Source: Typha latifolia
Taxonomy: Eukaryota; Streptophyta; Magnoliopsida; Poales; Typhaceae
Direction of reading: 5' to 3'
Assembly: GCA_019914945.1 (NCBI GenBank)
Contig: CM034102.1
Location: 13,505,501 to 13,569,500, forward strand
DNA length: 64,000 bases
The notes under the pieces: model-generated
What the model was told of the DNA's origin: nothing
Seen by the model: only the letters and a program-made list of their open reading frames with translations
The model's database searches: none
Part shown: piece after piece, positions 13,001 to 27,500 of the stretch
Position numbering within the stretch: position 1 is the first letter of the stretch
How the letters are laid out: each line of letters starts with the position of its first letter
Made by a program: the position numbers and the translations under genes

Positions 13001-15413
13001 TAAACCGTTGCATCGAGCGGCGATGTATGATTGGAGATCGACCCAAGGAATGGCTTTTATATCCAGCTGGGTATTCCTACAACACGACTTTCCACTTAGC
13101 AATTGAGATGAGGCCCTTTGAGGCCATATATGGATGAGTACCACCGATGCTACTAGCATATGATCCGCTGTCTCGTGCAGATAGGATCGAGGATGATTTG
13201 GAGCTTCTTGACCGCGATGCCACCTTGAGGTGGTTGAATCTCCATATGGCAGTTACTCAGAACAGGATGAAGCAGTTGCATGATTGAGAGCCATAAAAAC
13301 ATTGTGGCTTGTGACGAACCAGAAGCTCTCTCCTCTTCTATGGTCCATTTTAGATTTTGGAGCACATCTAATATGTGGCATACTGCTTTGACCTACCGGC
13401 TTCGTCTAAGGTTCACCTAGTCTTCCACGTGCCACTTTTAAAGGCCCGACTTGAACTCACAATATCAGTCATTTCCAATGTTTTAAAAAGCGGCCGTGGG
13501 TGGCGAGCGGTCAACCCACAGCCTAGGCGGAAGACCTAGGCGGAAGGCGGGGGACAAGGCGGATGACAAGGCGGTCTAGGATTTTTAATATAAATAAATA
13601 AATAAGTATAGTATATACAGAAATTTTAATAGTGCACTAAATCAAAACACTAAATAACATAATCATATTGGCTAATTGCTTATTAGTGATAACTGAATAA
13701 CTGAGATATCAATTTACTAACTCTAGTTTATTCACATGAATCACATTTTAAAATTCTCTAATTAGAAATTATATACTTAAATAGTGGACAGTTAGTAATT
13801 CTCCCAATTAATAATGCATGACAAGAATTTTTTTTTTCTTTTCTGTAATCTTAATTCAATAATTTATAAAGCAATTAGCAATTAACTCTTCTAAATTTGT
13901 TAGTTTTATTAAACCCGGTCCGCTATAAAACCCGACCTGCTCACTAATAACCGCATCTCGACATGGCGGGCCGAAGCGCTAGCCCGCCAAGTCGGGCCAG
14001 GCAGCCCACCTAGCACTATTTAGCGCCTAGGTAGCCCGCCAAGGCGCTTGGCCGCTTTTTGCCGACGCCTTTCAACATGGCGGGGTGGCCGGTGCAACGC
14101 CCCGCCATGGCGGCCGCTTTTTTCGCTTTTCAAAACAGTGGTCATTTCAGTCATACCCAAACCATCCGAGGGCGATACAGTGAAGCCGGTTCCGGTGCGG
14201 GTGCGTGCTAGCCAAGCGCATGGCACATGTTGACGGACGACTTGAGACATAAATTTTAGTGGAGTGGCTTGGCAGATCAAGCCACTTGGGACTATGAGTC
14301 TAAGATACTTGAACATTTCCTCAATTTCAGACATTGTGGAAAAGGTTAAAGGAAGCGTTGTGGAGTGAAGCAGACGACCTAATTGGACCGCCTCAAGCCT
14401 TGAACGTCAACCCGACTTGGGTCTCCTTTATTGCTTATTTATTGCATTTGGTGCTGGTTTAGGTTAGTCGACTATACTTTATTAATTGGAGTTGCTCTGT
14501 ATTTGGTGCATACCCTATATGAATTATCAAGTAATTGGACTAGCGCTTGAGCTCTTTCTTTTCCTAGACCCTACTCCTTTCCTCCTTATGTTGACCCCTC
14601 CTAGGCCGTCGGTCTTGGCCGCCTTTTGTCTGGCCGCACCACCCTTGTCTCCAAGGTCCGACGTCCTCTCCCTTCTCTTCTCTTTCTCTCGGTTATCTAC
14701 CCTATCCCCTATCACATAATTTCCCCAAAACTCCCCTAAACCACTTTTCCATCCTTCAACCACTATGTAGTCAATATATCAAAATCTAATCTGTCAAATC
14801 TTGGATATTAAATTTGTTGAAAAACTTTCTTTAAGATTGAAAAAATATCCAAATTTTAAGAGGTTCCAATGGATATATCTCCCAAAATTTCTCCAACAAG
14901 GACTGTTCTAGAATTTGTCTAGAGACCATTGTGGATCAGATCAAGCCGGTTCCCGTCAATGGTGCACTTCAAAGTGCTCAAGAACCGGAGAGTCCAAAAA
15001 CAACAAGCCTAGAAGCCATAAACATCATGGAATTAGGATCAAGACAGAACTATGATTACATATATAATTTAAATCCACTTTCACTTAAAAGCTCAAGCAT
15101 CTAGGTCTTTGGCGTATTATGATATAAGAATTCTTCCAACTTTGATCTTTATCCCATGTATGACCACCTGTACCCCGAACAGATAATAGATTAATGATAT
15201 AAAAATATATGCAAATTTCAATGGCAAGAAATTTAAACTTGTGTCAATACTCACTGATGCGGCATAGAAAGAAAAAGAAAAATATTGGGTCAAGTATTCA
15301 GTACTAAATTTCATCAACTATTATGCAATAGTCATGATACCTTCCGCTTTAGGGCCTTGTTAGCATCCTGCAGCATTTGCTCCTGCAGTAAGATAATATT
15401 TGTTAACATAAAC

Positions 15414-15504
<91 letters not shown>

Positions 15505-18500
15505 AATTTAGGTAATAAGAATATCTAAATCTAATTACCTTTCGTTTAAGATCAAAGAGCTCATCAAGCATTAACTGTGTCTGCAGATGTACAAATAGAA
15601 ACTGAATATCAGTGTAACTCTATAAACTAACTATTTTAAAAGCTTAAATTGTTAGAAAACGATGATTTTTATATTTTATATTCTAACACCTTCTTTATAT
15701 CTGGGGCGATATATTGATGGGCTCAATAAGTGGACTTAATTTAAATAGGTGGACTTTATTATTTTTTCAAGCAAAGATGAATATAACAGTATTTGAAGGC
15801 ATGATATTTAGCTCACTCACTGATTACTTTAAAAACATAAGTGGTTAGAAAACAAAGATTTCATATTTTATATTCTAACATATCCATAATCATTATGTTT
15901 AATAAGATTTTCAGTATTACAGACATCACATCAGAGGAAAAATACATCAATAAATTCTACAAAAGCTTTTAACAATGAAGAAATGTAAAGTTCTCATTAA
16001 TAGGATTTGCCTTGCAATAATAAACTTAAAATAAGATCTGATTCGATGATAAAAGTACAAGGACTAATATAATAATATTATATGCTTTTAGATCTTGAGC
16101 AAAAGTTCATATTAATTATATATTATATTAAATATATTATTATTATTATTTAGTCTTAATTTTGAGCCTACTATGCAAGTCAAACTTGAACCGGCTCACT
16201 TTCGAGCAAAGTTTGATCGAGTCTCAATGAGATTCTGACAGACCAAGCTTTCACTGGACTAATCATAAAAACTTAGTGGTATAATACCCTGATACCTTGT
16301 TGCAAAGTCAGGTGGTATATTATATTATATTAAATATATTATTATTATTATTTAGTCTTAATTTTGAGCCTACTATGCAAGTCAAACTTGAACCGGCTCA
16401 CTTTCGAGCAAAGTTTGATCGAGTCTCAATGAGATTCTGACAGACCAAGCTTTCAATGGACTAATCATAAAAACTTAGTGGTATAATACCCTGATACCTT
16501 GTTGCAAAGTCAGGTGGTGTTTCATTCGGTTCAGGTTTTGGTTTCCGAGAAAATGAGCACAAGATATAATTACTCTTGAGTCCAACTGAAAACAAAACAA
16601 TTATAACTATTCTCATCTAGTCAGTACTAGCTGATATATTTTTGTGGCTCTGCACGCTTGTTGCCTCAATTTCGTTCAATATTTACCCTTAGAATAACTT
16701 CAGGTCATAAACTGAAAAGAAACCCCTTCCTCATTTTGCAAGAGGATAGTCAAAGCTGAATCCACAAGTCCTGTATATCATTTTTAGCAGAGGATGAAAG
16801 AAACATATAGGAAGGGGAAGAGGATTCCCCCATCACTGTAAGCAAATTACTACAAAAATCTAGCAAAACTCACGACAAAGACGAAATCCCACAAAAAAAA
16901 AAATGAAATAAGGACAACCAGAACACACGAGGATTGCAACGTTTACGGTTTACCTAACAATAGGCTATATCAATAGGCACAGGGAAAATCCACTATCAAG
17001 AATAATGGTATGCTAGATTTTATAGAGATATTACCTCTTCACTGAGTTAGCCATACACATTCCAATAAGAATCCTTCTTCCTTTATTCTCCTTAGGAAAC
17101 AACTAAATTCTTCTTCAAGCCTCAGATAGCAAAGCCTGAGTTGCTCTCTTCTCAACACCAGGATGAGAGCTACGAGAGACAACATCTCTTGCTTTACAAA
17201 AACTTCTCACACATTTGGGTCTATTCTAGGAAACCCTCTTAATTAAATATACATAACCTAACTAGAGGTAATGGGTCAACTAAGCCCGAGCCGATATAAT
17301 CCACTTCTTGAGGTTAATTATCAAAATTTAATATACAAGCTGTTTGGGACATTACAAATAGCTAGTCCTGCAAGTAATAACCCCCAAATCAACCATTTCT
17401 CGTTCAATGTTGACCTAACTATTGCCGCATTCCAAATGGATCTGGATGATGTTGCATATCATTGAGCCTGACCCACCCAACACGCCCTTCTAAGAGCTTT
17501 AACACCCTACTAAAATCAAGCTAATCTCGTTTAAATGTAGCCTAATTCTAGGTTCATAATCTTGGGCATTGATATAGAAGATCAAATCCCAAAAGCTAAC
17601 GCAGGACTTGCCTGACATAGAAGTAGAAACAAAAGATTCATGCAGCACACTCCAAGTTCTGGATTTTGAAGGTACTAAAAAATTTCTGATGCAACTACAT
17701 TGTGCAATGGATGTAATCTTCAAGTGAATGCACATATATTATAAAATTAGAATCATTAAGATCTCTCACGCATATATAAGAAAATGATATCCAAAGTAGT
17801 CATGAACACAAATAATAGATTCACTGCTGAACAAATTAATAGTGATTGCTTTCCAGTATGGGCTGGTCTTTAAGAAAAAAAGAAGAAAAAACCATAGCTA
17901 CCAATATGCCATAATAAGAACTTGAGTCTTAGGGGTTAAATATGTGATTAACACTTTCTCAGAAAATAAAACATAATAGTAGGCTGGTTCAGTTCCTATA
18001 AACAAAACAAATTTAACAATCTGGTAACGGATGATGGAAGAGTTTGCAATAAAAAATAACCCTGCTTGCTAATGTCTCTGCTGCATATTTCCTTTATTGT
18101 TGGATATTCTTTTGCAAAATAACAAGAATCAAAAAACACCTAACATATATTCATAGCTCCTTTTAACAAGTCATCTGCAGTTATGTTTTATAAGAGATTC
18201 CAGTATCACGATGATTACCTTTGTCGATCTTATATGCTTTAGAGACATCTCTACTTGATCCTCAAGTTGCTCAAGCTCCTTTATACTTAATGGGCCCAAG
18301 TCCTCACCAAGAAGATTTCTATAATCGTATGGTCAAAGTAATATTAGAAGTCAATGAAAATTATACATTAGCATTAAAGTTATAGCTCAACAGTGAATAT
18401 ATGGAAAGGAAAACTTCAAAATTTAAGTTCAGATGGCTACCTCTGGGAACGTTGCAGAAACTCAACTTTTATTTTTAACTTCAAATATTCCTGGTAATTG

Positions 18501-21500
18501 TTCTGCTATATTACAAAACATAAGGTACTTAGAAGTCATACAACTATGCCAAATTTCATTTTTCTATTAAAAACAGAAAGAATATGCCCAATAGAACTGC
18601 ACAATTTATGGAAAAGAATTTATTTCGGTATTTAAATATGCCCAACTTGTTTTGTCCACGATAAAACAGTTAGTTGAGGTACTAGATTAGTGGAATTACA
18701 ATGTAAGTAGGTGACCTCCCTACAACATTATTTCATATTAACTTACTTTCGAGTCATGGTCCTTCATTAAAGAGCTTGCTTCAGTTTGCAAACATATAAG
18801 ACAGCAGTAATGCCAAAATTACATATCACATCTATGAGCATAAACAATTCATGAGCTTTTTATGGAAGTAAAGAAAGATTACAGCAAGGAATACATACTT
18901 GTAGTATATGCCCAACGTAAACGGATAAAATAGAGGAGCAAGACAGAATCATTCATATTGTAATATAAGCAAAAGGGTTCACCCAAAAGTATGACATAAT
19001 TATTCACAAGGACAATATATGAGGACAAAGACAAACGTTTATATGATCACAGAGTACAACTGCTCCATGATTTTTGTTCAAAGATTTCTGTATCACTGTG
19101 TGGCTGATGGTTGTACAGACAAACTTCTTTGTTGAGGACTTGTAAAGAATGATTACTTTGCGTCATCTAAAGAGTGTCATTCTCTCAATTATTTAGCATC
19201 TCTTGAAACATAGACACCATCACACAGACTGATACAAGACTTCACAAAAACTGTTCTATGATTACATATTCTCATTTTTAGGGAGATGTAAACATATCAT
19301 AATAACCACCGGCTCTTAATGAACCCAAAAAGAGATTTTCAGAAGTTCTTGAGAATAGTCAAGATTGAATAAGTTTGAGATGAAAATATCTTCCATATTG
19401 ATGCAAGAGCACAGGACACAGGCAGAAACCATGGATAAAAAACAGTAGTTGCTCACATATTTTCAATTTTACTTTATTTTACGAGAATTTGATGTTAAGT
19501 TAATGGTTGTTTAGATATTTACTCCAGTTATCTGGTAGTAGCAATTAATAATTACCAATAAAATGATTTATTTCACTAGTGGAGCTCCGTAAGAATTGCT
19601 TTTACAGTAGCTTAAGTAAAGAAAAAAATATTTTTATATAATTATCAAATGTAATAGAATAATACAATACAATATTGAAACTTAAGTTATATTTTCCTAG
19701 TAATGAATGACAGAGGATAACTGCAGGAAAACAAAATAAAAATACTTGCACATATCCAACAAACACGCCTTATAGAAGCATCAACAAGGATGCGTAACTA
19801 ACTTCATTCAAGTAGAGGTGTCTCAGAGTGGACCAAACCAATGAGAAGCAGCTATTGAGAAGTACACAATAGCACTAGGGTTGAACAAATAATCTAACTA
19901 GAACAAAAGTTGAATGGAGAAAAGGATCCAAATAGCCGATGTATAAAATGTCTGGGTTGTAGGATTTTATGTTTCTTTGCTACTACTAGAAAAGCATTAG
20001 GAATTGACGAGGCTCTTTAACCCTAGTAGCTCAAACATGAGAATGAATGATATCAAGTCCTTTTCTGCATTGGTCTTTTGTCACACTAGGCCCTCGAAAG
20101 TGATTTTAAATATCTTCCACTGTTAAACTTCTACATCCTTGCTCCTTTTCCTGATAATATTCGGATATGCCATAAACCCTACTGCAGAAATTTTCTAAAT
20201 ATCCATCAGATTTACTCTTCAAACATTTGACAATAAGTACACTTATCAAGGCAGAATTTGTTAATCCTTTACAAGAGTTTCATAGTCAGCAAATACAGAA
20301 AGATATTCTGGTGTCCTTACAAGGATTGCACAAACAAAAGTTATATATGAATTACTCCTGAAACTTAAGAACAATTGTTCGTTACTGTTAGAAGTTCTGG
20401 TTAGCATTGGACTGATATTTCCTACTTTTAAGTGTTCTATCCATGAAGTTTCTAAATCACTGACCCAGGTACAGGAAACAGTAATACGACTCTAAAACCT
20501 AAATCTAGTAAAACTTGACAGTTTATTGAATCGGTTTTGGGTTGTGGAACAGCAAGACAACAGTGGAACCTAGATCTGTAAAACTATTATTCCATCTTTA
20601 TTCCCGAACTCTTTTCCCGACGGTCATCCGCATCTGTTTTACATTCGCAATTATTTATCTGTAGCTCAGTATATAGGAAAACTCAGATCTCAATATTAAC
20701 CCAGCTATTGTTCTGACTTGATTTTTCTAGCATATGATCCTATATACCTTGTCAACATCACCCATTGCCAATAAATACCAGATTTTGAGAAGATATAAAA
20801 TCTCTAATATCATATAATATAATTTTGCAGTTTTTATTTTTTAAAGTCAAATTTATACCTATACGGAACATTAGTACACAAAGTCGAATAGATTATTTCT
20901 GGCATTTGATTGGGCAATATTGCCAGATTTTAGTTGGGACCCTCATATGAACCACCTTCATGATGAATAATTTGCTACTATGTTAAAAAAAGGTGAAAAG
21001 GAGACTATCTACAGTGGAATATAAAAAACTTTTTCATGTGAATTGACATGCATGTACAGATGTGTCGAGAAATATTATTTAAAAAACAGAAAAGTAGAAA
21101 AGTTTCAGCAGACTATTGTCTCATTACTTGAGTGTGAACAGTTCATGGCCTCACATTTGAATGATGCTGAGAGAAAAAAAGAAGAAAAATGCCATGTGTC
21201 TGATTTCTTTGATAGATCTTCCATGTGTTCTAGGATGCCATGGAAGAAGAGGAGAAAACAGTTCTAGCACATAGTAGTAAGATGCAATAGGTGCCTCCAG
21301 AAAATTAACAACGATAAGGACATTTATGATACTTATTTTCATTTTTCTAGGTACATCCTAAAATATCATGTGCTTCTCAGGTTATAATTGCATGGAAGTT
21401 CTAATTACAAAAGATGGAGAAAAGAATAGGTACAGGTGATCATGTACCATTAGTCAATGCTGTGGGCAGCGGTTTCACTCAGGAAACAATTTGCCACTTA

Positions 21501-24470
21501 GCAACATTTGAAGAAACAATTTGTTGCATATGTAGGAAGAATAACACCGTATACAATGCAGGGGCATCTAATAAACACCTCATGCCCTAGAAAAGTCCTA
21601 GACACAAGATTTGGGACTTAATAGTTCAGGTAAACAAAGTAGATCGACCGCAACCCAGTGCAACCCATTATGTTCAGGTTTAAGTTGTGGTTCAAGAAAT
21701 TGGATCAAGCAAAACCAATGGAATCAAAGTGGGATGGACTTAATGTTGAATCTAAAATATTCTTCTAGGTGTCTGCAAAAAATGAGTGTGAATAATCTGT
21801 ACAATCGAAAGCACGTAACCGAGGGGTGTGTTGCAGTCCCTGTGATGTCTAAGAGGGGTGTGTTGCAGTCCCTGTGATGTCTAGATACACTTGATTGTCA
21901 TGTAAGGACCTCAAATGTATATTATATTATCCATGGTAGGAAAGGAAAGTGTTCTGGTTAAAATTACAAAGCCCGGTTCACTCCTCTGTTAGCAATACTT
22001 TTATTGTGCACAATAAGCCTTCTTATTTGGATATAGTAATTAAATAATAATTTAACTTCTTGTATACTAATTCATTATTCTCTCTCTATCTTATTACATA
22101 TAATTTTAAAAAAATAAATTAATAATAACCCATATTATTATAGTGCTTTGATATTAGACATCACATAATTATATGTCACTTCAGCTATAGTTAATATTTC
22201 TTCTTTCTCTTCTCATTTCTTTTAAAAAATAGTTTTATACTAATTCATTATTCTCTCTCATCTTATTACATATAATTTTTAAAAAATAAATTAATAATAA
22301 CCCATATTATTATAGTGCTTTGATATTAAACATCACTTAATTATATGTCACTTCGGCTATAGTTAATATTTCTTCTTTCTCTTCTCCTTTTTTTTTTAAT
22401 ATTCGTATCATATAAATAGAAATTCACAAATTTTTAATACAAATTTATCAATTCTTAATACAAATTCACTATTATCTAATATTTATTAATTTGATGTCAT
22501 ATCAAATATAATTATTACTTCTTAAACTAATATTTAACTAAATAATAGAATGGGTTATACTAATATTATCTCTCTTATTTTGGTATTAAAAATTAAAATA
22601 CTTATTCTTGAATTGACCTTATTCCACAAGGTTGTGTTCACTTGTGGAATAAGGCTAGAATACATATTATTATTATAATTTTTAATACTAGAAATAATAG
22701 AACTAATATCAGTATGAGCTATTCAATATTTAGTTCAATACTAATATAAGAGTAATAATTATATTTAATGTGATAAAAAGTTGATACGAAAGTATTGAAG
22801 AATAATAAAATTATTGAGAACCGATGATGTTTTTAATCAAACGATGAAAATACCCCTGATTAGATGTAAAACACTAGTAATAATATACATAATCTAAAAT
22901 TTTAATATCTTTTATTACAACTATGGACTTAAGATACTCTATATATTCGCACTACAAGGAAGTAACCGTGCACTGTGGGCTAATGCTAGGTTATAAGCCT
23001 ACACTGTGCGAAAAAAATTCCTCACTCTATGTAAAATAACTATGCACTACAAAGAAATAATCATGCACTAGGAGTTAATGTGGGGTTATAAGCTCTATGT
23101 AAAATAATCATGCACTATAGAATATGCAGAGTTTAAACCCATACTATAGAAAAATAACTTCTCACTCTATGTAAAATAATAATGCACTACGAGGAAGTAA
23201 CCATGTAGTACGAGGTAACGCGGGATTATAAGTCTGCATGGGAAAACTAACCGCTAACTCTATGTAAATAACTATTCAATGCAATGTAATTTTAGACTAG
23301 TGTAACCGCAATATGTTGTTATAATCCTACACTATGTTGTTATCAACCCGCACGTAGTTTTTGCAAAATTTACTAGTCCAAAAAAAAAAGAGATAGAATC
23401 TTAATTATAGGTGCGATGACAATTTTTCAAAGAAAAGATAAAGTAGATGGAGGCTAAGATGATTGGAATGTAAGAGAAAGATAGAGGAGAGAAAGAAAAT
23501 CTCAATTATAGCTAAGGTTATACATAAGTAAGTGTTATCTAATCTAAGAGTAAAATAGTTATTATCATATTATTATTAAATTATTTTTTAAAAATTGTAT
23601 AGAATAATATGAGAGAAAATAATAAATTATTATATCAAAATAATGTAAGTTATCGTTTAGTTACTGTACTAAAATAAGGAGACTTATTATAGAATATGAC
23701 TATTATATAAGTAAACGGAGACAAGTCAACGTGGTCACAGGAAAGTATGATGACCATTTGCTGATGAGAGAATAGAGAAGGATTATATTCTAAATGAAGC
23801 AAGTCCAGTGGACCAGAAAATTGGATCAAGAAATAAGGAAACGGATGTACATCTAGAGAACAAGGTCAGATCAAAGACTGAGATTCTGCATCTAGTCTGG
23901 GTTAATAATTCAACTGCCTTCACGCCTAGCTAGCACAGATCAAGTTCCGTACAAGTTTAAATCCACGTCAAGTTTGGTACAAGTCTAAATTAATCTATCA
24001 CCTCTAGATGTAGATAGTAATGAAATAGTAAAATGATAAACAGTCTATTAGTAAGAAACATGATAAAGTTTATTAGTACAAAAAAGTTCCCATTTTTTGA
24101 CATAATAATGCAGAACAGTACACTGAAATGTAAAAGGATATAAACTAATTTCAAGGCTTTTCAGGATTAAGTAGATCCTTTTTCTAACGGAATACCTAGT
24201 TAATATTCTCAATTAACTTAATATTTCAATATATGTAATACTCACTGTCTTTTCTCTAAAATCAGGCTCAACAATTTGACAGAACTAAAAACACTTCTAT
24301 ACCAAAATTAAAAAGTTTTTGAAACCGAAGTAACTGGCATAAAACTCAAAAGAGCATATTAAAGTAGATCGGTTTATATTTTCTTAACTGATCAATGCAG
24401 AACAGACTTTTTTTTTAAGAAGAACTCAATTAATTGGTTGTAGTCACACAAAGTAAAGAAGGATAAATAG

Positions 24471-24519
<49 letters not shown>

Positions 24520-27500
24520 CATGTCTAGATAGATATTACGATCAAGATAGTTTACATCGGTCTCCTTCGATGGAGCTGTTGCTTCAGATGAGGTATAGCT
24601 GCACTTTTGGTACCTCTCCAGTGTCTTGAACATGCTGTAATGAAGAAATAGAAGTCTATGAATATGTGAAATGATATATAGAGCAACTTTTTTGCATTAT
24701 CAAAAAATTATATCATAGTTAACTAAGATCATGAATGATATATATTAGAAATCATGATGAATGACTGTACTGAAAGTACATGAATATTGCTGAAATTTGG
24801 AATTTTATCACAGTAATTCCCAGCATATTCAAATTATAAGGAAGCAAACGAGGAAAATATACTGATTACAATTAAATATACTGTCTCAATATCAGACGAT
24901 AAGATTGGAATTTAAGCTCATAAGTTCCATGAGTCAGATAGAATCATGATACAAAATTAGGAAGAATTGAATCTGTAATATGCATATGCTTACTTCACTT
25001 GAGCTTAAATTTGAAAACAATTTACTGTTAACGCAGGTTAGGGTGAACACTGTATAAAACTTAGCCATGAATACGAAAGGAATCTAGCAAACATGTTTGA
25101 AGAGAAAATGGTCGCCCCTTAATCCTTCGGCAGCTGATCCGAATGTAGAGGAAGAAGTTTGAAGTATAAAATCTAAACGTGCAGTATATAGTGGCTGCTA
25201 TGGTTTTCAGAATGTTAAACTGGGGATTCACATGCAAGTTTGATAGATCTTATTCCTAAACCTTACGCATACCATCTTGATATGGTCAAACTAGTCTCAA
25301 GTGATCTATCGTTTATTTCTCCTGTCGAATCAAGGCTTGGCTTTGTCTGGTTGATCTTTTAAGATCATTTCCAAAACAATTTTTTGTATTATAGTAAATC
25401 TCTTAGATCAACAGAAAATGAAATATTTCTCCTACAGACTTTATCATGAAAGAAGCTATGTATAGTCCACAAGAGAGGATCAAATGAAAAAGAAGCCAAT
25501 CTATTACTAGGAACCAATAACTATGATTTTTGCCAGTAGAGTCCAAAACACACCGCCTTTCTTCGTTTAAATTTAAAAGATATCCATTCAATAAGATATT
25601 AGAGTCAAATCTATCCTATCAAATTCAAATATGTCCTATATTAATGATAAATTTAAATTAAATTCAAATCCATCCTATCTGATTCGAAATGATAAGAGGG
25701 TACATCAAACCTCCATCTCCAACCCATACAAACCTCTTATATAATATGATATACATAAAAATCAAATTCAATATTTTTATCAATTAGATTCAAATCTAAT
25801 ATATTGATTCAGAATTACAGAAGACTTTAATTTAAATACCTTCATCTCTGTTAATGTTTGAAATAATATCCACCCTTAGTCGCTCTTTCTAAACTATTCA
25901 GATATATTTATACTTCATACTAAACACTCACATGAAAATACGGTTTGGAAGATGAGCTCAATTTTATAATCATAGGCATTCCTTGATCTCAGTTTAGACC
26001 ACAATTACTGGGGTCACATATTAGAGTTTCAGGTATTCTGGTATAATATAAGAAATGAGTACATGGAATACATATTAGGAGAGGCACCTATAAGGGTAAG
26101 CCACATGACAATTGATTTAAACACACATAAAAGCAGTCACATGGCTATTTCTTCTCTTTAGTGTCACAGCTTCATTCTTCTCTACTTGCCCAACCCCTTT
26201 TTCAGTAGGTATAATAAAAAGGCTAGATAAGTCCTCAGAAAAGCAGCATGAACCCAAGCATAAGTTCTTATGAGTTATAACCACGGTAGTAAATTTATAA
26301 GTTTCTTGAGATTAGTTTCTTTTTTCTCTTCTGTTTACCGAACTTATACTGAAGCACTACCAAAGAAAGCCAACTCTTCTGAATCTGAGGTCATGTTATT
26401 AACTTCACCCTATAAACCATAAATTAAGTAAAATCAAGTTACCCTAATTTTTAACTAACTTAATTGATCTGTGGATGAAATGGACTAAAATTGTGTATTT
26501 GAGTTGATGATCCTCTCCAAACACTTTGTACCGCATAAATAAATCTCTCAAGAATATTTGAAACATATTGATACCGAAATGATCAGAGACGAGAAGAGCT
26601 AACACATATGCAGTTGGATAAATACTCGCACCTCCATAGAATCCACTACATCGGACTCGAGCACACTCTTCTTCACTCGAATCCACCAAAGGAATAGGAG
26701 CAAAACAAGAAGAAATCATTTCTCTCAAAATATTTGTTTAATAACTCAAAGTAGGCTCATTCATTAGATAATGTATCGGATAAAAATAGGAATCTTTGGA
26801 GCAACTCTCCCATGCATACAATAACTTTCCACTACCATGCATGAGTTCCAAATTTTTTCCTAAATACTTACATATTGCTCATCCCACTAATTTACATCAT
26901 TCCCTAGAGAAAGTTATTTGATTTTCTCTATTCCCAAATAACAACAAAAATTTTTAAGAGTCCATTATAAGTCCTATCATGTTTCTCACTAACCACCCCA
27001 ATTGCATGGCTACTCAAAGAGTCAAAACTGAAAAAATGACTACGAATGTAAAGACTTGAAAAGCTCTTATGTGCATAGTTCTTGGCCTTCGACACTCGGG
27101 TGTCATTCTCCTTCGATCGAAGAGAACTTGTTCTCAAGTTCCATGGTTTTCTTCATGATAGGGTGAGAGGTCAACGACGTTGAAATTGGTTGACACATTG
27201 TGATCTCCTGGAAGGTTGGTGACTTTGAATGGACCATCCGCCCTAAGTTTGAGCTTGCCATGTTGTTCGGGTGGGAAGGATTCTCTGTGAACATAAATCC
27301 ACACCAAATCTCCTTCCTTAATGTTGTCGGTATTTTATGTTTATTAGCAATTCATTGATATATTTTTTATTATGTTTACTGATATGGCCATCGACTTGCT
27401 CATGCGTCCTATGTAAGGTTGTAAACGAGCTGAGCCTGAGCGAGCTGGCTCTAGCTTAGGCTCGGTTCGAAATTAGTTTCAAGTTGTAATTTAATATTTA

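Larger units (their letters stand above)
5098..14958 (+). mobile_element. Ty3/gypsy LTR retrotransposon, degenerate, with perfect target-site duplication
   Basis: The left LTR (5098-5749) and right LTR (14366-14958) share long similarity, and the element is bounded by ATGGT direct repeats at 5093-5097 and 14959-14963. A tRNA-Met-type primer binding site (TGGTATCAGAGC) follows the left LTR. The domain order reverse transcriptase, RNase H, integrase, chromodomain-like tail on the plus strand is that of Ty3/gypsy. It lies antisense to the SEP gene in intron 6. Stops and frameshifts throughout show it is dead. It hosts a second LTR element, a plastid insert and a hAT element. Confidence 0.88.
4404..15340 (-). 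other. SEP intron 6 (10.9 kb)
   Basis: This intron separates the last K-domain exon from the C-terminal exons that carry the SEP motifs. Nearly all of it is the nested LTR retrotransposon cluster at 5,098-14,958. The rest (4,404-5,092 and 14,964-15,340) is unremarkable AT-rich intron. Confidence 0.85.
18503..24555 (-). other. SEP intron 2 (6.1 kb)
   Basis: AT-rich intron. From 18,503 to about 21,800 I see no recognisable element. From about 21,820 to 23,350 it holds a 32-bp and a 173-bp tandem repeat, a large foldback and a degenerate minisatellite. The short ORFs are not gene-like. Confidence 0.75.

Noticed and set aside
22066..22395. Possible CRISPR-like repeat arrangement
   Set aside because: Two long tandem copies without spacers in a plant intron; ordinary duplication.
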